Positions 7,169-16,760 of a stretch of 64,000 nt of DNA are shown here, one piece after another (position 1 is the stretch's first letter; the number at the start of each line of letters is the position of its first letter). The DNA is from Phenylobacterium aquaticum. Its GTDB lineage: Bacteria > Pseudomonadota > Alphaproteobacteria > Caulobacterales > Caulobacteraceae. Where the stretch lies: contig NZ_JALDPT010000016.1 in NCBI RefSeq assembly GCF_022695515.1, positions 50,420-114,419 of the forward strand, in the 5' to 3' direction. The translations under genes and the position numbers were made by a program. The notes beneath the pieces were generated by a model. It searched no databases, was not told the DNA's origin, and was given only the letters and a program-made list of their open reading frames with translations.

Positions 7169-7834
7169 TCAGGCCGGCAGGGTGGCGGCGAACACCACCT
7201 TCTCCTCGGAGGCCTCGGCGAACACCCGGCCGCCGGCGTCATTTATGAACAGGCTGACGTAATAGGCCTGGACCCAATGGCCGTGCAGGCCTTCGCCCAT
7301 GGGCTCGCCGCGCAGGCCGGCGGCGACCTCGGGCCGCAGCCGGGCGCGCGGGCCGGTCGCCTCGACGGCGATGACCAGATTGCCGTCTTCCTCCACCGCC
7401 TGGACCCGGGCCGTGCCGCCGGTCGGCAGGGCCGCGCCGGCCAGCTGGGCGAGATTGAGCAGGGTGCGGGCGGCCGGCTTGTTGACCCCCAGAGGCGTCA
7501 CCTGCCAGTCGAGCTGGGCGCGCATGTGCTGGAAGATCGCCGTGGTCAGCTTGGCGAGTTCGCGGCAGTCGAAGGTCTCGGCCATGGCCGAGGCGCCGAA
7601 GGCCACGCGGGTGAAGGAGAGCGCGTCGGCCAGCTTGCGGGCGCTGGACGAGATCAGGCCCATGGCCTCCTCGCGCATGTCCTGGGCGCTGGGGTCCTCC
7701 AGCAGGTCCAGGCCGGAGACGATGGCGCTGGCCGGGCTGATGAAGTCGTGACACATGCGCGCGGCCAGATAGGCCGCCACCTCGGCGGTGCGGGGCGTCG
7801 CAAGGGGTTCGGCGATCGTGGCGGCTTCGGTCAT
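7169..7834 (-). CDS. chpT: ChpT histidine phosphotransferase
   Basis: ChpT carries phosphate from the hybrid kinase CckA to the master cell-cycle regulator CtrA and to CpdR in Caulobacter and relatives. The 221-residue protein shows the ChpT signature ARMCHDFISPASAIVSGLDL with the phospho-acceptor His29 in a helical hairpin, then a degenerate ATPase-like domain without ATP-binding boxes. Neighbour order chpT, cheY-like, cheR and then the phy locus matches what I recall of Caulobacter, a strong clue to the host order. A 180-base gap separates it from the CheY-like gene. Confidence 0.93.
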   Translation of the reverse strand: MTEAATIAEPLATPRTAEVAAYLAARMCHDFISPASAIVSGLDLLEDPSAQDMREEAMGLISSSARKLADALSFTRVAFGASAMAETFDCRELAKLTTAIFQHMRAQLDWQVTPLGVNKPAARTLLNLAQLAGAALPTGGTARVQAVEEDGNLVIAVEATGPRARLRPEVAAGLRGEPMGEGLHGHWVQAYYVSLFINDAGGRVFAEASEEKVVFAATLPA

Positions 7835-7900
7835 GGGCCCTGGACCTTGGCCTGATTTGGCGCTTTGGCAAACCGGGCGCTGAGGCTAGACCCTGGCCCG

Positions 7901-8107
7901 ATGAGCGGTCCAGATCCCTTCCTCGAACCCGGCGTCCTTGTCCGCCATCCCGCCCAGCCCGACTGGGGCCTGGGCCATGTGCAGTCGGTGGCGGGCCGCA
8001 AGGTCACGGTCAATTTCGACGAGGCCGGCAAGCAGGTGATCGATTCCGCCGTGGTCCGCCTGGATTTCGTCGGCGACGACCCCCGCGCGCCAGGAGCCCG
8101 CCGATGA
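7901..8107 (+). CDS. DUF3553 family protein
   Basis: A 68-residue small protein with the DUF3553 pattern GVLVRHPAQPDWGLGHVQS and VTVNFDEAGKQVI, resembling an SH3/CarD-like beta barrel. Function unknown. The ATG at 7901 follows the putative leader; an upstream start at 7865 would add an unlikely extension. Its stop overlaps the cysQ start (ATGA, 8104-8107), so the two are translationally coupled, as commonly seen for DUF3553 genes. Confidence 0.85.
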   Translation: MSGPDPFLEPGVLVRHPAQPDWGLGHVQSVAGRKVTVNFDEAGKQVIDSAVVRLDFVGDDPRAPGARR

Positions 8108-8886
8108 GCGCGACGACCGTGCCTGACGACGCCGGCGCCCGCCTGGCCGACATCTGCGAGGAAGCCGGCCGGCTGATCCTGCCCCTGTGGAAATCGGGGC
8201 TGAAGGTTCACACCAAGTCCGACGAGAGCCCGGTGACCGCGGCCGACCGTGAGGCGGAGCTTCTGATTCTGCGCCGCCTGGCCGAGGCGTTTCCGGACGT
8301 CCACGTGGTGTCGGAGGAACACGCCAGCGAATATGGCGCGCCGGAAGCGATCGGCGACCCCTTCTTCCTGGTCGATCCGATCGACGGCACCAAGGCCTTC
8401 GTGCGGGGCGATCCGAACTTCACCGTCAATATCGGCCTGATCTCCGGCAAGCGGCCGATCGCCGGCGCCGTGATGGCGCCCGTGACGGGCGAGACCTGGT
8501 TCACCCGGGCCGGGCGCACCTTCAAGCGGGTGTGGGGCGGGCCGGAGACCGAGGTGCGGGCCAGGGCCTGGCCGCAGGGCCATGCGGTCGCCCTGGTCAG
8601 CCACACCATGAAGCCCGACATCATCGAGAAGTACGCCGCCGAGTACGGCTTCGATCATCCGCAGGCGATGGATTCCTCCATCAAGTTCTGCCGGCTGGCC
8701 GAGGGTGCGGCGGATATCTATCCGCGGCACGGCCCGACCATGGAATGGGACATCGCCGCCGGCCAGGCGGTGCTGGAGGCTGCAGGCGGGCGGATGGAGG
8801 CCCACGGCGGCGGCGCGTTCGTCTATGGCAAGGTCGCCGATGGCTTCCGGAACGGCTGGTTCATCGCCCGGGGGGCGGCGGGCTAG
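8104..8886 (+). CDS. cysQ: 3'(2'),5'-bisphosphate nucleotidase CysQ
   Basis: A 260-residue member of the inositol monophosphatase superfamily. CysQ hydrolyses 3'-phosphoadenosine 5'-phosphate, a by-product of sulfate assimilation. Metal-binding motifs are clear: DESPVTAADREAE, VSEEH, DPIDGTKAF (core motif) and MEWDIAAGQAVL. The start overlaps the DUF3553 stop. The stop codon overlaps that of the convergent small membrane gene in CTAG (8883-8886). Confidence 0.92.
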   Translation: MSATTVPDDAGARLADICEEAGRLILPLWKSGLKVHTKSDESPVTAADREAELLILRRLAEAFPDVHVVSEEHASEYGAPEAIGDPFFLVDPIDGTKAFVRGDPNFTVNIGLISGKRPIAGAVMAPVTGETWFTRAGRTFKRVWGGPETEVRARAWPQGHAVALVSHTMKPDIIEKYAAEYGFDHPQAMDSSIKFCRLAEGAADIYPRHGPTMEWDIAAGQAVLEAAGGRMEAHGGGAFVYGKVADGFRNGWFIARGAAG

Positions 8887-9086
8887 ATCGGCTGGGCCGC
8901 AGCCTCGTCCGCCGGCATCGGATAGAGCTCTGCGGAGATCGACTGCGCCCGGCCGTGCGCCTGGGCCACGCTGCTCGCGCCCGCGAAGAGGAAGCCGGAG
9001 AAGCCCAGCAGGAACGACAGCAGCGCGAGCCAGATGAAGGGCTTGAGCAGGCCGTACGGGGAGGCGGGCGAGGCCTGCAACGTCAT
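8883..9086 (-). CDS. Small hypothetical membrane protein
   Basis: A 67-residue protein with one hydrophobic helix (PFIWLALLSFLLGFSGFLFAG) and a C-terminal tail of unknown role. The ATG at 9086 is chosen because CCAGGA lies about 8 bases upstream; the ATG at 9107 has no Shine-Dalgarno. It converges on cysQ with overlapping stops. No family recognised. Confidence 0.55.
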   Translation of the reverse strand: MTLQASPASPYGLLKPFIWLALLSFLLGFSGFLFAGASSVAQAHGRAQSISAELYPMPADEAAAQPI

Positions 9087-9207
9087 GACGGTGTTCCTGG
9101 ATGTCATGGACAGGGGAACGACCGGACCGCGCGAAAGGTTGCGATCCTTGAGCTCAAGGAATCAGCGAATCGCGCGACGGGCGAGGGGCCGGATCGTCGC
9201 AGGCAAA

Positions 9208-9885
9208 TCAGACCTCGGCCCACATGCGGATCAGGTTGTGATAGGTCCCGGCCAGGGCGACCACCGACGGATCGGTCTGGCCCACCTGGGTCGAGAGCGC
9301 GCGGATGGCGTTGTCCATGTCGTGCAGCAGGGCCCGGCGCGCGTCCTCGCGGATCATCGACTGCATCCAGAAGAATGAGGCCCAGCGGGAGCCCGCCGTG
9401 ACCGGCGCCACCCTGTGCAGGCTGGACGAGGGATAGAGCACCAGGTCACCGGCCGGCAGCTTCACGGCGTGTTCGCCGTAGGTGTCCTCGATGATCAGCT
9501 CGCCGCCTTCATATTCGTCGGGCTCGGACAGGAAGAGGGTGGCCGAGACATCGGTGCGGTAGCGGATCGGGCCGGCGAAGCGGATCGAATTGTCCACATG
9601 GGTGTCGAAGCCCATGCCCGCGTCGTAGCGGTTGAACAGCGGCGGGAAGACCCGCAGCGGAAGGGCGGCGGAGACGAAGGTCTCGTGGCGGCCGAGCGCG
9701 CCCAGGATGATCTCGCCCAGTTCGCGGGCGGTGGGGGAGTCCTCCGGAACCTGCAGATTGCGCTTGGCCTGGGCGGACTGCTCGCCGGCCGTGACCTTGC
9801 CGTCGACCCAGGGCGTCGCCGCCAGGGTCTGGCGGAACCGGGCCACCTGGTCGGGCGTCAGCACGCCCTCGATCTGAATCAGCAT
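9208..9885 (-). CDS. piuC: Fe(II)/2-oxoglutarate PKHD-type dioxygenase (PiuC/YbiX)
   Basis: A 225-residue non-heme iron dioxygenase of the PiuC/YbiX family, typically encoded next to catecholate siderophore receptors and iron-regulated. The 2-His-1-carboxylate motif is visible as H-x-D in [12 protein letters not shown] and the distal His in [10 protein letters not shown], with the 2-oxoglutarate-binding Arg in [10 protein letters not shown]. It starts with [10 protein letters not shown]. It lies 85 bases downstream of the TonB-dependent receptor on the same strand, so both are probably expressed from the Fur-like-box promoter near 12530. Confidence 0.92.
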   Translation of the reverse strand: MLIQIEGVLTPDQVARFRQTLAATPWVDGKVTAGEQSAQAKRNLQVPEDSPTARELGEIILGALGRHETFVSAALPLRVFPPLFNRYDAGMGFDTHVDNSIRFAGPIRYRTDVSATLFLSEPDEYEGGELIIEDTYGEHAVKLPAGDLVLYPSSSLHRVAPVTAGSRWASFFWMQSMIREDARRALLHDMDNAIRALSTQVGQTDPSVVALAGTYHNLIRMWAEV

Positions 9886-9970
9886 TGTCGGGTCCTGAAG
9901 AGGTGATCGGCGCGGACCGGGACAGGGGTCCGCGCCGACGCCGAGCCGCGCAAGAGGGGAGGCGCGCGGC

Positions 9971-12451
9971 TCAGAAGGTCTTGCCGTAGGAGAGGATGAA
10001 GGTCCGGCCGGCGGCGGGAATGGCCCGGTTGGAGAACACCTGGGTGTAGTTCAGCCGGTCGGTGAGGTTGTAGATGTTGAGGCCCAGCCGCTGGCCGTCG
10101 GCGAAGGTCCAGGCGGCGAAGGCGTTGAGGGTGATGCTCTCGGGAACCTGGGCCAGGCGCGCGGCGGTCAGGGTCGAGCGGTCGGCGTAGGAGACGCTGC
10201 GGGCGGTGTAGGCCACGTTGAGCTTGCTCTGATAGGTCGCGTCGCCGCCGACACTCAGCCCCGGGACCCATCGGCCCAGGTCATAGGTGGTGAACAGCGA
10301 GGCCGAGGTCTTGGGCACATAGGCCACCTGCTGGCCCACGGCGACGGTGTTGAGCACGGGGATCGCGGCCGTCACCCCCACCGGACAGATCACCGCGGTC
10401 GGCGTGCCGGAGGTCGAGGTGGGCACGGTGCAGTTGGAGTAGGATTCCTTGATCTTGGCGTCGAGATAGGCGTAGCCCGCGCTGACCGTCCAGGCGTCGG
10501 TCAGCTTGCCGGTCAGGCCGAGCTCGAGCCCCTTGACCTCCTGGCGCTCGCCCGACTGGGCGACCAGGAAGCCGGTGCCGGGATCGGTCTGCAGGGCGTT
10601 GTCCTTCTTTACATCGAACAGCGAGGCGGTGAAGGACGCGCGGCCGCTGGGCAGGGCGAGCTTGGCGCCGGCCTCCCAGATCTGGCTGACCTCGGGCTCC
10701 AGGTCCTTGGCGGTGAGGGCCACGGCCGTGCCGGCGCCGACCACCGAGGTTCCCTGCGGGGTCTCGGACCGGCCCCAGGAGAGGTAGTAGGTCTGGGTCT
10801 GGGAGGGCTCATAGACCACGCTGGCCCGCGGGCTCTTCAGGGTCGACTTGACCTTCAGCCCCCCGACCGGGCTCTCGGCGCCGCTCATCAGCAGGGTGTC
10901 CAGTTCGGCGTTGTAGCGGTCGAGCCGCAGCGATCCGATCACCGACAGCTCCTCGGTCAGCCAAAGCCGGTCGGTCAGGAACACGGCGAGGTCCGTCGAT
11001 TCGCCCTTCGTCGACAGGGTGGTCGCCGCGGTGACATTGGTCGCCACCGTCGCCCCGTTCAGGGTGGTGGTGCAGGCGCCGCTGGTCGGGCAGGTGATGT
11101 TCACGCCAGGCCTGGGCCGGAACACCGTGTAGCCCGCCGGGAAGTTCGGATCGGGATTGACCAAGGCGTGCGGAATGGCGGTCCGCGCCGTGATCCCGCT
11201 GGGCAGGGTGTAGGCATAGAACTGTTTGTCATTGTGCTGGTAGGAGACGTCGAGGCCGACGATCGCCTGGTTCTTCAGGCCGCCGACGGTGAAGTCCATG
11301 CGCGCTGTCGAGATGTTCTGGGCGCCCCAGCTGTCCTGGTCATAGGGGCCCGAACCGCCAATGCCGCCATAGGCCTCGGTGGCCGGATTGTTGTCGAACA
11401 GGGCGGTGGTGCAGGCCGTGTTGCACTGATCGGTCGTCGTATATTGGAAGTAGCGCTTATAGGCGCCGACCCGGCTGTCGGAGGTGAGCGTCAGCCAGGA
11501 TTCGGGCTTGTGGCTGAGCCTCAGGGTCACGACGTCGGCGTCGGTGCGGTCGACGTCGTTCTTGAAGCCCAGATAGCTGGAGCGCTCGACGCCCACGCCA
11601 TATTCGGTGGCCGGCAGGGCGACGATGTCGCCAGGCTTCTGGACAATGATGATCCCGTAGTCGGGGCGGCGGTTGTCGTGCTGGTGCAGATAGCTGAGCA
11701 CGGCGCTGGTGTCGGTCCCGAGCCCGAGCCCCACCGAGATCGCCGCCCCCCAGCGGTCGGACTTGACCAGGTCGCGATCGACCACGCCGGTCGAGGAGCC
11801 CATCAGGTTCAGCCGCACGGCCGAATGCTCGCCCAGCTGATGATTGATGTCGGCCAGCGCCCGGTAGTAGTCGCCGTTGCCGACATAGGCGTCGAGGATC
11901 GTCACATCGTCGAGCTTGGGCGTCTTGGAGACGGTGTTGATGGCCCCGCCCGTCGTGCCGCGCCCGAACATGGCGCCCGACGGCCCTTTCAGGACCTGGA
12001 CCTCCTGATAGTTGAAGCTGTCGCGGGTGTAGACGCCGAAGTCGCGCAGGCCGTCGATATAGACGTCGTCCTTGGCGTCGAAGCCGCGGATCTTGAACTG
12101 GTCGCCGTTGAGGGTGCCGCCCTCGCCGATGGCGATGGTGATGCCCGGCACGTTGCGCAGGGCCTGTTCCAGGGTGTTGACCCCCTGGGCCTTCAGCTGG
12201 GCCTGGGAGATCACATTGATCGCCTGGGGCGTGTCCTGGACCGTGGTCGGCAGGACCGAGAGGCCGGTGTCGGTGTCGAGCGGCTTGCGCTGGCCGTTGA
12301 CCTGGACGCCGGCGATCTCGTTGGCGTCGGCGTCGGCCTCGGCGGCCTGGGCCGCGCCGGCCAGGCTGACCACACCCGCGAGCGCCAGCATGCCCAACCG
12401 CGCCGGCCGCTTGCGCGCATAACCGACCACTCCGCTCTTCACCCGACGCAT
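9971..12451 (-). CDS. TonB-dependent catecholate siderophore receptor (Fiu-like)
   Basis: An 826-residue outer membrane receptor importing ferric catecholate-type siderophores with TonB energy. After a signal peptide (cleavage near AAQAAEA) come a TonB-box-like stretch ([10 protein letters not shown]), the plug domain ([20 protein letters not shown] ... [19 protein letters not shown] ... [24 protein letters not shown], quoted in parts) and a beta-barrel ending in the aromatic C-terminus LSYGKTF. The closest match by memory is Fiu/siderophore receptors paired with PiuC, its downstream neighbour. A Fur-like inverted repeat lies 75 bases upstream. Confidence 0.93.
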   Translation of the reverse strand: MRRVKSGVVGYARKRPARLGMLALAGVVSLAGAAQAAEADADANEIAGVQVNGQRKPLDTDTGLSVLPTTVQDTPQAINVISQAQLKAQGVNTLEQALRNVPGITIAIGEGGTLNGDQFKIRGFDAKDDVYIDGLRDFGVYTRDSFNYQEVQVLKGPSGAMFGRGTTGGAINTVSKTPKLDDVTILDAYVGNGDYYRALADINHQLGEHSAVRLNLMGSSTGVVDRDLVKSDRWGAAISVGLGLGTDTSAVLSYLHQHDNRRPDYGIIIVQKPGDIVALPATEYGVGVERSSYLGFKNDVDRTDADVVTLRLSHKPESWLTLTSDSRVGAYKRYFQYTTTDQCNTACTTALFDNNPATEAYGGIGGSGPYDQDSWGAQNISTARMDFTVGGLKNQAIVGLDVSYQHNDKQFYAYTLPSGITARTAIPHALVNPDPNFPAGYTVFRPRPGVNITCPTSGACTTTLNGATVATNVTAATTLSTKGESTDLAVFLTDRLWLTEELSVIGSLRLDRYNAELDTLLMSGAESPVGGLKVKSTLKSPRASVVYEPSQTQTYYLSWGRSETPQGTSVVGAGTAVALTAKDLEPEVSQIWEAGAKLALPSGRASFTASLFDVKKDNALQTDPGTGFLVAQSGERQEVKGLELGLTGKLTDAWTVSAGYAYLDAKIKESYSNCTVPTSTSGTPTAVICPVGVTAAIPVLNTVAVGQQVAYVPKTSASLFTTYDLGRWVPGLSVGGDATYQSKLNVAYTARSVSYADRSTLTAARLAQVPESITLNAFAAWTFADGQRLGLNIYNLTDRLNYTQVFSNRAIPAAGRTFILSYGKTF

Positions 12452-12525
12452 CCCCGAACCCTCACTGAAAGCCGCACAAACTGCTATTGCGAAGCGTTCT
12501 TAATTGCAGGCGAGAAACTTAGCAA

Positions 12526-12540
12526 TGCGAGTCATTCGCA
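12526..12540. promoter_or_regulatory. Fur-like box
   Basis: Perfect inverted repeat TGCGA-gtcat-TCGCA in an AT-richer stretch, upstream of the TonB receptor. It resembles the alphaproteobacterial Fur operator (TGCnAnTnATTnGCA type). A weaker half-like sequence (TTGCGAAGCGTTCT) lies about 40 bases nearer the gene. Iron repression of receptor and piuC is inferred. Confidence 0.65.
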
Positions 12541-12632
12541 AATTTGATCAGGATCAAACGGCGCAACGCATGGCGCCTACACGGCCGCGCATTTTCGGCC
12601 CATAAGGCGGCGCTGACCTAAGGAGACCGGCC

Positions 12633-13823
12633 ATGGCCCTCGACACCGCCGCCCCCGCCAAGACCTTCGATTGGGAAGACCCCCTCGACCTGGCCGCGCG
12701 GCTTTCCGAAGACGAGCGCATGGTCTGGGATTCGGCCCGCGCCTACGCCCGCGAGAAGCTCCTGCCCCGCGTGGTCTCGGCCTATGCCGAGGAGCGGTTC
12801 GATCGCGAGATCATGACCGAGATGGGCGCCCTGGGCTTCCTCGGCCCGACGCTTCCGGAAGAGTACGGCTGCGCCGGGGTCAATCACGTGGCCTATGGCC
12901 TGATCGCCCGCGAGATCGAGGCGATCGATTCCGGCTACCGCTCGGCGATGAGCGTGCAGTCGTCGCTGGTCATGTACCCGATCTTCGCCTTCGGCTCCGA
13001 GGCCCAGAAGCGCAAGTACCTGCCCGGCATGGCGGCCGGCGAGATCATCGGCTGCTTCGGCCTGACCGAGGCGGACGGCGGCTCCGACCCCGCCTCCATG
13101 CGCACCGTGGCCCGCAAGGCGCCCGGCGGCTATGTGCTGAACGGCGCGAAGATGTGGATCACCAACGCCCCGATCGCCGACGTGGCCCTGGTCTGGGCCA
13201 AGCTCGACGGGGTGATCCGCGGCTTCCTGGTGGATCGCGGCTCGGAAGGCTTCGAGACGCCGAAGATCCAGAACAAGCTTTCCCTGCGCGCCTCCATCAC
13301 CGGCGAGATCGCTCTGGCCGACGTGTTCGTGCCGGAAGACCAGATGATGCCGGGCGTGTCGGGCCTGCGCGGACCGTTCTCCTGCCTGAACAAGGCCCGC
13401 TACGGCATCGCCTGGGGCGCCATGGGCGCGGCGGACTTCTGCCTGCACGCCAGCCGCGAATACACCCAGACCCGCAAGGTGTTCGGCAAGCCGCTCGCCG
13501 CCCGTCAGCTGATCCAGAAGAAGCTGGCCGACATGCAGACCGAGATCGCGCTCGGCTTCGAAGGCGCCCTGGCGCTGGGCCGGCTGATCGACCAGGGCGC
13601 CTGGGTGCCCGAGGCCATCAGCCTGATGAAGCGCAACAACTGCGGCAAGGCGCTGGCCATCGCCCGCGAGGCCCGCGACATCCACGGCGGCAACGGCATT
13701 TCCGGCGACTATCACGTGATGCGCCACGCCGCGAACCTGGAGACCGTGAACACCTATGAAGGCGCTCACGACGTCCACGCCCTGATCCTGGGCCGGGCCA
13801 TCACCGGCGAGAACGCGTTCTAG
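12633..13823 (+). CDS. gcdH: Glutaryl-CoA dehydrogenase
   Basis: A 396-residue FAD-dependent acyl-CoA dehydrogenase that oxidises and decarboxylates glutaryl-CoA to crotonyl-CoA in lysine and tryptophan breakdown. Family features: [15 protein letters not shown] (flavin/substrate loop), [33 protein letters not shown], and the catalytic Glu376 in [16 protein letters not shown], which with the overall length is typical of GcdH rather than short-chain dehydrogenases. The ATG has AAGGAG upstream (12619-12624). It stands alone; a long hairpin follows. Confidence 0.92.
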   Translation: MALDTAAPAKTFDWEDPLDLAARLSEDERMVWDSARAYAREKLLPRVVSAYAEERFDREIMTEMGALGFLGPTLPEEYGCAGVNHVAYGLIAREIEAIDSGYRSAMSVQSSLVMYPIFAFGSEAQKRKYLPGMAAGEIIGCFGLTEADGGSDPASMRTVARKAPGGYVLNGAKMWITNAPIADVALVWAKLDGVIRGFLVDRGSEGFETPKIQNKLSLRASITGEIALADVFVPEDQMMPGVSGLRGPFSCLNKARYGIAWGAMGAADFCLHASREYTQTRKVFGKPLAARQLIQKKLADMQTEIALGFEGALALGRLIDQGAWVPEAISLMKRNNCGKALAIAREARDIHGGNGISGDYHVMRHAANLETVNTYEGAHDVHALILGRAITGENAF

Positions 13824-13833
13824 GACGGACCTC

Positions 13834-13865
13834 GGCCGCCCTCCCCGGCGTCGGGCAGGGCGGCC
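13834..13865 (+). terminator. Possible terminator hairpin after gcdH
   Basis: Nine-base arms GGCCGCCCT / AGGGCGGCC with a 14-base loop, 10 bases after the gcdH stop. There is no T-tract, so it may be a weak terminator or only a 3'-end stabiliser. Confidence 0.4.
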
Positions 13866-13978
13866 ACTTCCGCGTGGCTCCCGCATCCGCGCAACCCTTG
13901 CGGTCAATCGTCGCGGGTTCGAACCATACGTTTACGCTTCCTGCCCCATGGTCTCGCCCGTCACCGGGGGACGAGGAC

Positions 13979-16666
13979 ATGGCCGAAGCGCGCAGGGACT
14001 GCACGCCGACCGATCGGGCGGGCATGGTGCAATGGCTGTTCGAGAACAGCCGCGAAGTGCTGTTCGTGCTGGGCCCCAACCGCCGCTTCAAGCTGGTCAA
14101 TCCCGCCTGGCTGCGCACCACCGGCTGGACCGAGGCCGAGGTGATCGGCCGCCCGGCCCGCGACTTCATGCACCCCGACGACCTGCCCGGCATCGAGGCC
14201 CACATGGCCCGCGTCGCCGCCGAGGGGATCGGCGACCACACCTCGCGCGTCCTGATGAAGAACGGCGACTGGCGCTGGTTCGAAGGCCGCGCCCAGTTCA
14301 CCGAGGACGGCCACACCATCGGCATCGTCCGCGACGTGACCGAGGATCGCGCCGCGCGCCTGGAGCTGGAGACCGCGCGCCAGACCCAGCTGATCCTGGC
14401 GGAAGCCGCGGGCATCGGGTCCTGGAGCTATGAGCCGGAAGACCGGCGCATCACCTGGTCCGAGGATATCCGCGCCATCACCGGCTACAGCCAGGACGAG
14501 ATGGAGACGCCGGAGCAGTTCATCGGCCTGCTGCACGCCGACGAGGCCGAGGAGGTTCGGCGCCGGTTCGTTGAAGGCGCGCAGCTGGGCCGGCCCGGGG
14601 CCTTCGACCACCGCATGCGCAACAAGAACGGCCGCTGGTCGACCTGGCGCGTCACCTATCTCTGCGAACCGCGCCCGAGCGGCGTCTTCGCCCTGCGCGG
14701 CATCTCCCAGGACATCACCGAGCTGACCGCGGCCCACGAGGCGGCCGTGCGCACCAGCCAGCAGATCCGCGGCCTGATCGAAAGCGCCCCGGTCGCGGTG
14801 GCCATGTTCGACACCGAGCTGAAATATGTGGTGGCCAGCGGCGCCTGGCGGGCGGCCTTCAGCCTGGATCACCGCCCCTATATCGGCCGCACCCTGCCGG
14901 AGGTCTTCCCGACCATCCCGAAGCGCCTGCTGCGCGCCCAGCGCCGGGCCCTGGCCGGCCAGGTGACCTCCAACCAGGAGGACCGCTTCACCGACAGCCA
15001 GGGCGTCGCCCACTGGGTGCGCTGGGAGGCCCGGCCGTGGCGCGACGCCTCGGGCGAGATCCGCGGCATGCTGGCCTTTGTCGACGACGTCTCGGCCCTG
15101 TCCCTGGCCAAGCGCGAGGCCCAGAGCAATGCGCGTCGCCTGAAGCTGGCGCTCAGCGCCGCCGACGCCGGGGTCTATGAGATCGACCACGTCAACAAGA
15201 CGTTCTGGGTCTCGCCGGAATTCAAGCGGCTGATCGGGGCGACCAAGAGCTACGAGGACGCGCGCGCCCTGCGTTTTCCGCACTTCCACGAGGACGACAT
15301 CGAGCGGGTCAAGGCCGCCTTCCGCGAGGTCCGCTCCGGCCAGCGCGCCGGCGGCGACGCGATCGAGGCCCGGATCCACACCCCCTCGGGCGAGGCGCGA
15401 TGGGTCCGCGTCTTCCACCATCTGAAGATCGACCGGAACGGCCAATGGCTGAAGGGCGTCGGCCTGATCCAGGACATCGACGACCGCAAGCGCCAGGAAC
15501 TCGCCCTGATCGAGGCCCAGCGCGCGGCCGAGGCGGGCGCGGACGCCAAGGCGGCGTTCCTGGCCAATATGAGCCACGAGATCCGCACCCCGCTGAACGG
15601 GGTGATGGGCGTGCTGCACCTGTTGAAGTCCGAGGCCCTGTCCGGCGAAGGGCGCGGCATGCTGGAGGAGGCGCTGTCCTGCGGCCAGATGCTGTCGGAG
15701 CTGCTCAACGACGTCATCGACTTCTCGAAGATCGAGGCGGGGCGCCTGGAGCTGACGCCGGAATCCATCGACCCCGCCGCCCTGGCCCAGGGGGTGGCGC
15801 ATCTGCTGCGGCCCCAGGCCGAGGCCAAGGGCCTGGCCATCCGCCTGGAAGGGTTCGCCGAGATCGGCTGGGTGCGGGCCGACCCCGTGCGGCTGCGCCA
15901 GGCCCTGTTCAATCTGGTCGGCAATGCGGTGAAGTTCACCCTTGAAGGCCATATCACCCTGCGGGCCCGCCTGCTGGAGGGCGAGACCCGGCTGCTGCGG
16001 ATCGAGGTCGAGGACACCGGGGTCGGCATCCCCGCCGAGGCCCAGGCCCGGATCTTCCAGCGCTTCGACCAGGGCGACGCCTCCACCACCCGCCGGTTCG
16101 GGGGCTCGGGCCTGGGCCTGGCCATCACGCGGCGCCTGGCCGAGATGATGGGGGGCCGGGTCGGCTTCTCCTCCGTCGAGGGCGAGGGGTCCACCTTCTG
16201 GCTGGAGGTCACCGCCCCGCCTGCCGAGGCCGTCGCGGTCGTGCAGGACAGCCGCGAGGCCTTCCTGGCCGGCCTGAAGGTCCTGGTGGTCGAGGACAAC
16301 CCGACCAACCGGATGATCGCCACCAAGCTGCTCGAGAACCTGGGGGCCAGCGTCGAGACGGCGCCGGACGGCCTGCTGGGCGTCGAGGCCGCCGCGCGCG
16401 GGAGCTTCGACCTGATCCTGATGGACGTGCAGATGCCGGGCATCGACGGGCTGGAGGCCGCGCGGCGCATCCGGGCCCTGGCCTGCCCCGCCGCGGCGAC
16501 GCCGATCGTGGCGCTGACCGCCAACGTGCTGTCGCACCAGCACCAGTCCTATATCGAGGCCGGGATGGACGGGGTGGTGGCCAAGCCGATCTCGCCGGCC
16601 GCCCTGCTCACCGAGATCGCGCGGCTGTCGCAGGCGGGGCCGCTCAGGGACGAAGCGGCGGCCTGA
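13979..16666 (+). CDS. Hybrid histidine kinase with four PAS domains
   Basis: An 895-residue cytoplasmic sensor kinase without membrane helices. Four PAS-like domains come first (about residues 15-130, 135-260, 265-385, 395-515; e.g. GWTEAEVIGRPARDFMHPDD and GYSQDEMETPEQF). Then HisKA with acceptor His533 in NMSHEIRTPLNGVMG, the HATPase domain (NLVGNAVKFT, EDTGVGIP, GGSGLGLAI), and a C-terminal receiver with Asp816 in LILMDVQMPGIDG. The ATG at 13979 has GACGAGG upstream. No response regulator is adjacent, so the target is unknown; phosphorelay through a phosphotransferase is expected for this architecture. Confidence 0.9.
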   Translation: MAEARRDCTPTDRAGMVQWLFENSREVLFVLGPNRRFKLVNPAWLRTTGWTEAEVIGRPARDFMHPDDLPGIEAHMARVAAEGIGDHTSRVLMKNGDWRWFEGRAQFTEDGHTIGIVRDVTEDRAARLELETARQTQLILAEAAGIGSWSYEPEDRRITWSEDIRAITGYSQDEMETPEQFIGLLHADEAEEVRRRFVEGAQLGRPGAFDHRMRNKNGRWSTWRVTYLCEPRPSGVFALRGISQDITELTAAHEAAVRTSQQIRGLIESAPVAVAMFDTELKYVVASGAWRAAFSLDHRPYIGRTLPEVFPTIPKRLLRAQRRALAGQVTSNQEDRFTDSQGVAHWVRWEARPWRDASGEIRGMLAFVDDVSALSLAKREAQSNARRLKLALSAADAGVYEIDHVNKTFWVSPEFKRLIGATKSYEDARALRFPHFHEDDIERVKAAFREVRSGQRAGGDAIEARIHTPSGEARWVRVFHHLKIDRNGQWLKGVGLIQDIDDRKRQELALIEAQRAAEAGADAKAAFLANMSHEIRTPLNGVMGVLHLLKSEALSGEGRGMLEEALSCGQMLSELLNDVIDFSKIEAGRLELTPESIDPAALAQGVAHLLRPQAEAKGLAIRLEGFAEIGWVRADPVRLRQALFNLVGNAVKFTLEGHITLRARLLEGETRLLRIEVEDTGVGIPAEAQARIFQRFDQGDASTTRRFGGSGLGLAITRRLAEMMGGRVGFSSVEGEGSTFWLEVTAPPAEAVAVVQDSREAFLAGLKVLVVEDNPTNRMIATKLLENLGASVETAPDGLLGVEAAARGSFDLILMDVQMPGIDGLEAARRIRALACPAAATPIVALTANVLSHQHQSYIEAGMDGVVAKPISPAALLTEIARLSQAGPLRDEAAA

Positions 16667-16760
16667 TCCAAGGCCGCGCGGCGGCCCGAGTCGCCAGCCC
16701 CTTTCGCGCAAGGTCTTGCCGGTGTTAGACCTTCCCGCCAGTTCAGGGGGGCATAAACAC

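Noticed and set aside
9115..9140. GGAAC-N17-GGTT on the plus strand
   Set aside because: The -10 does not match and no plus-strand gene lies downstream.
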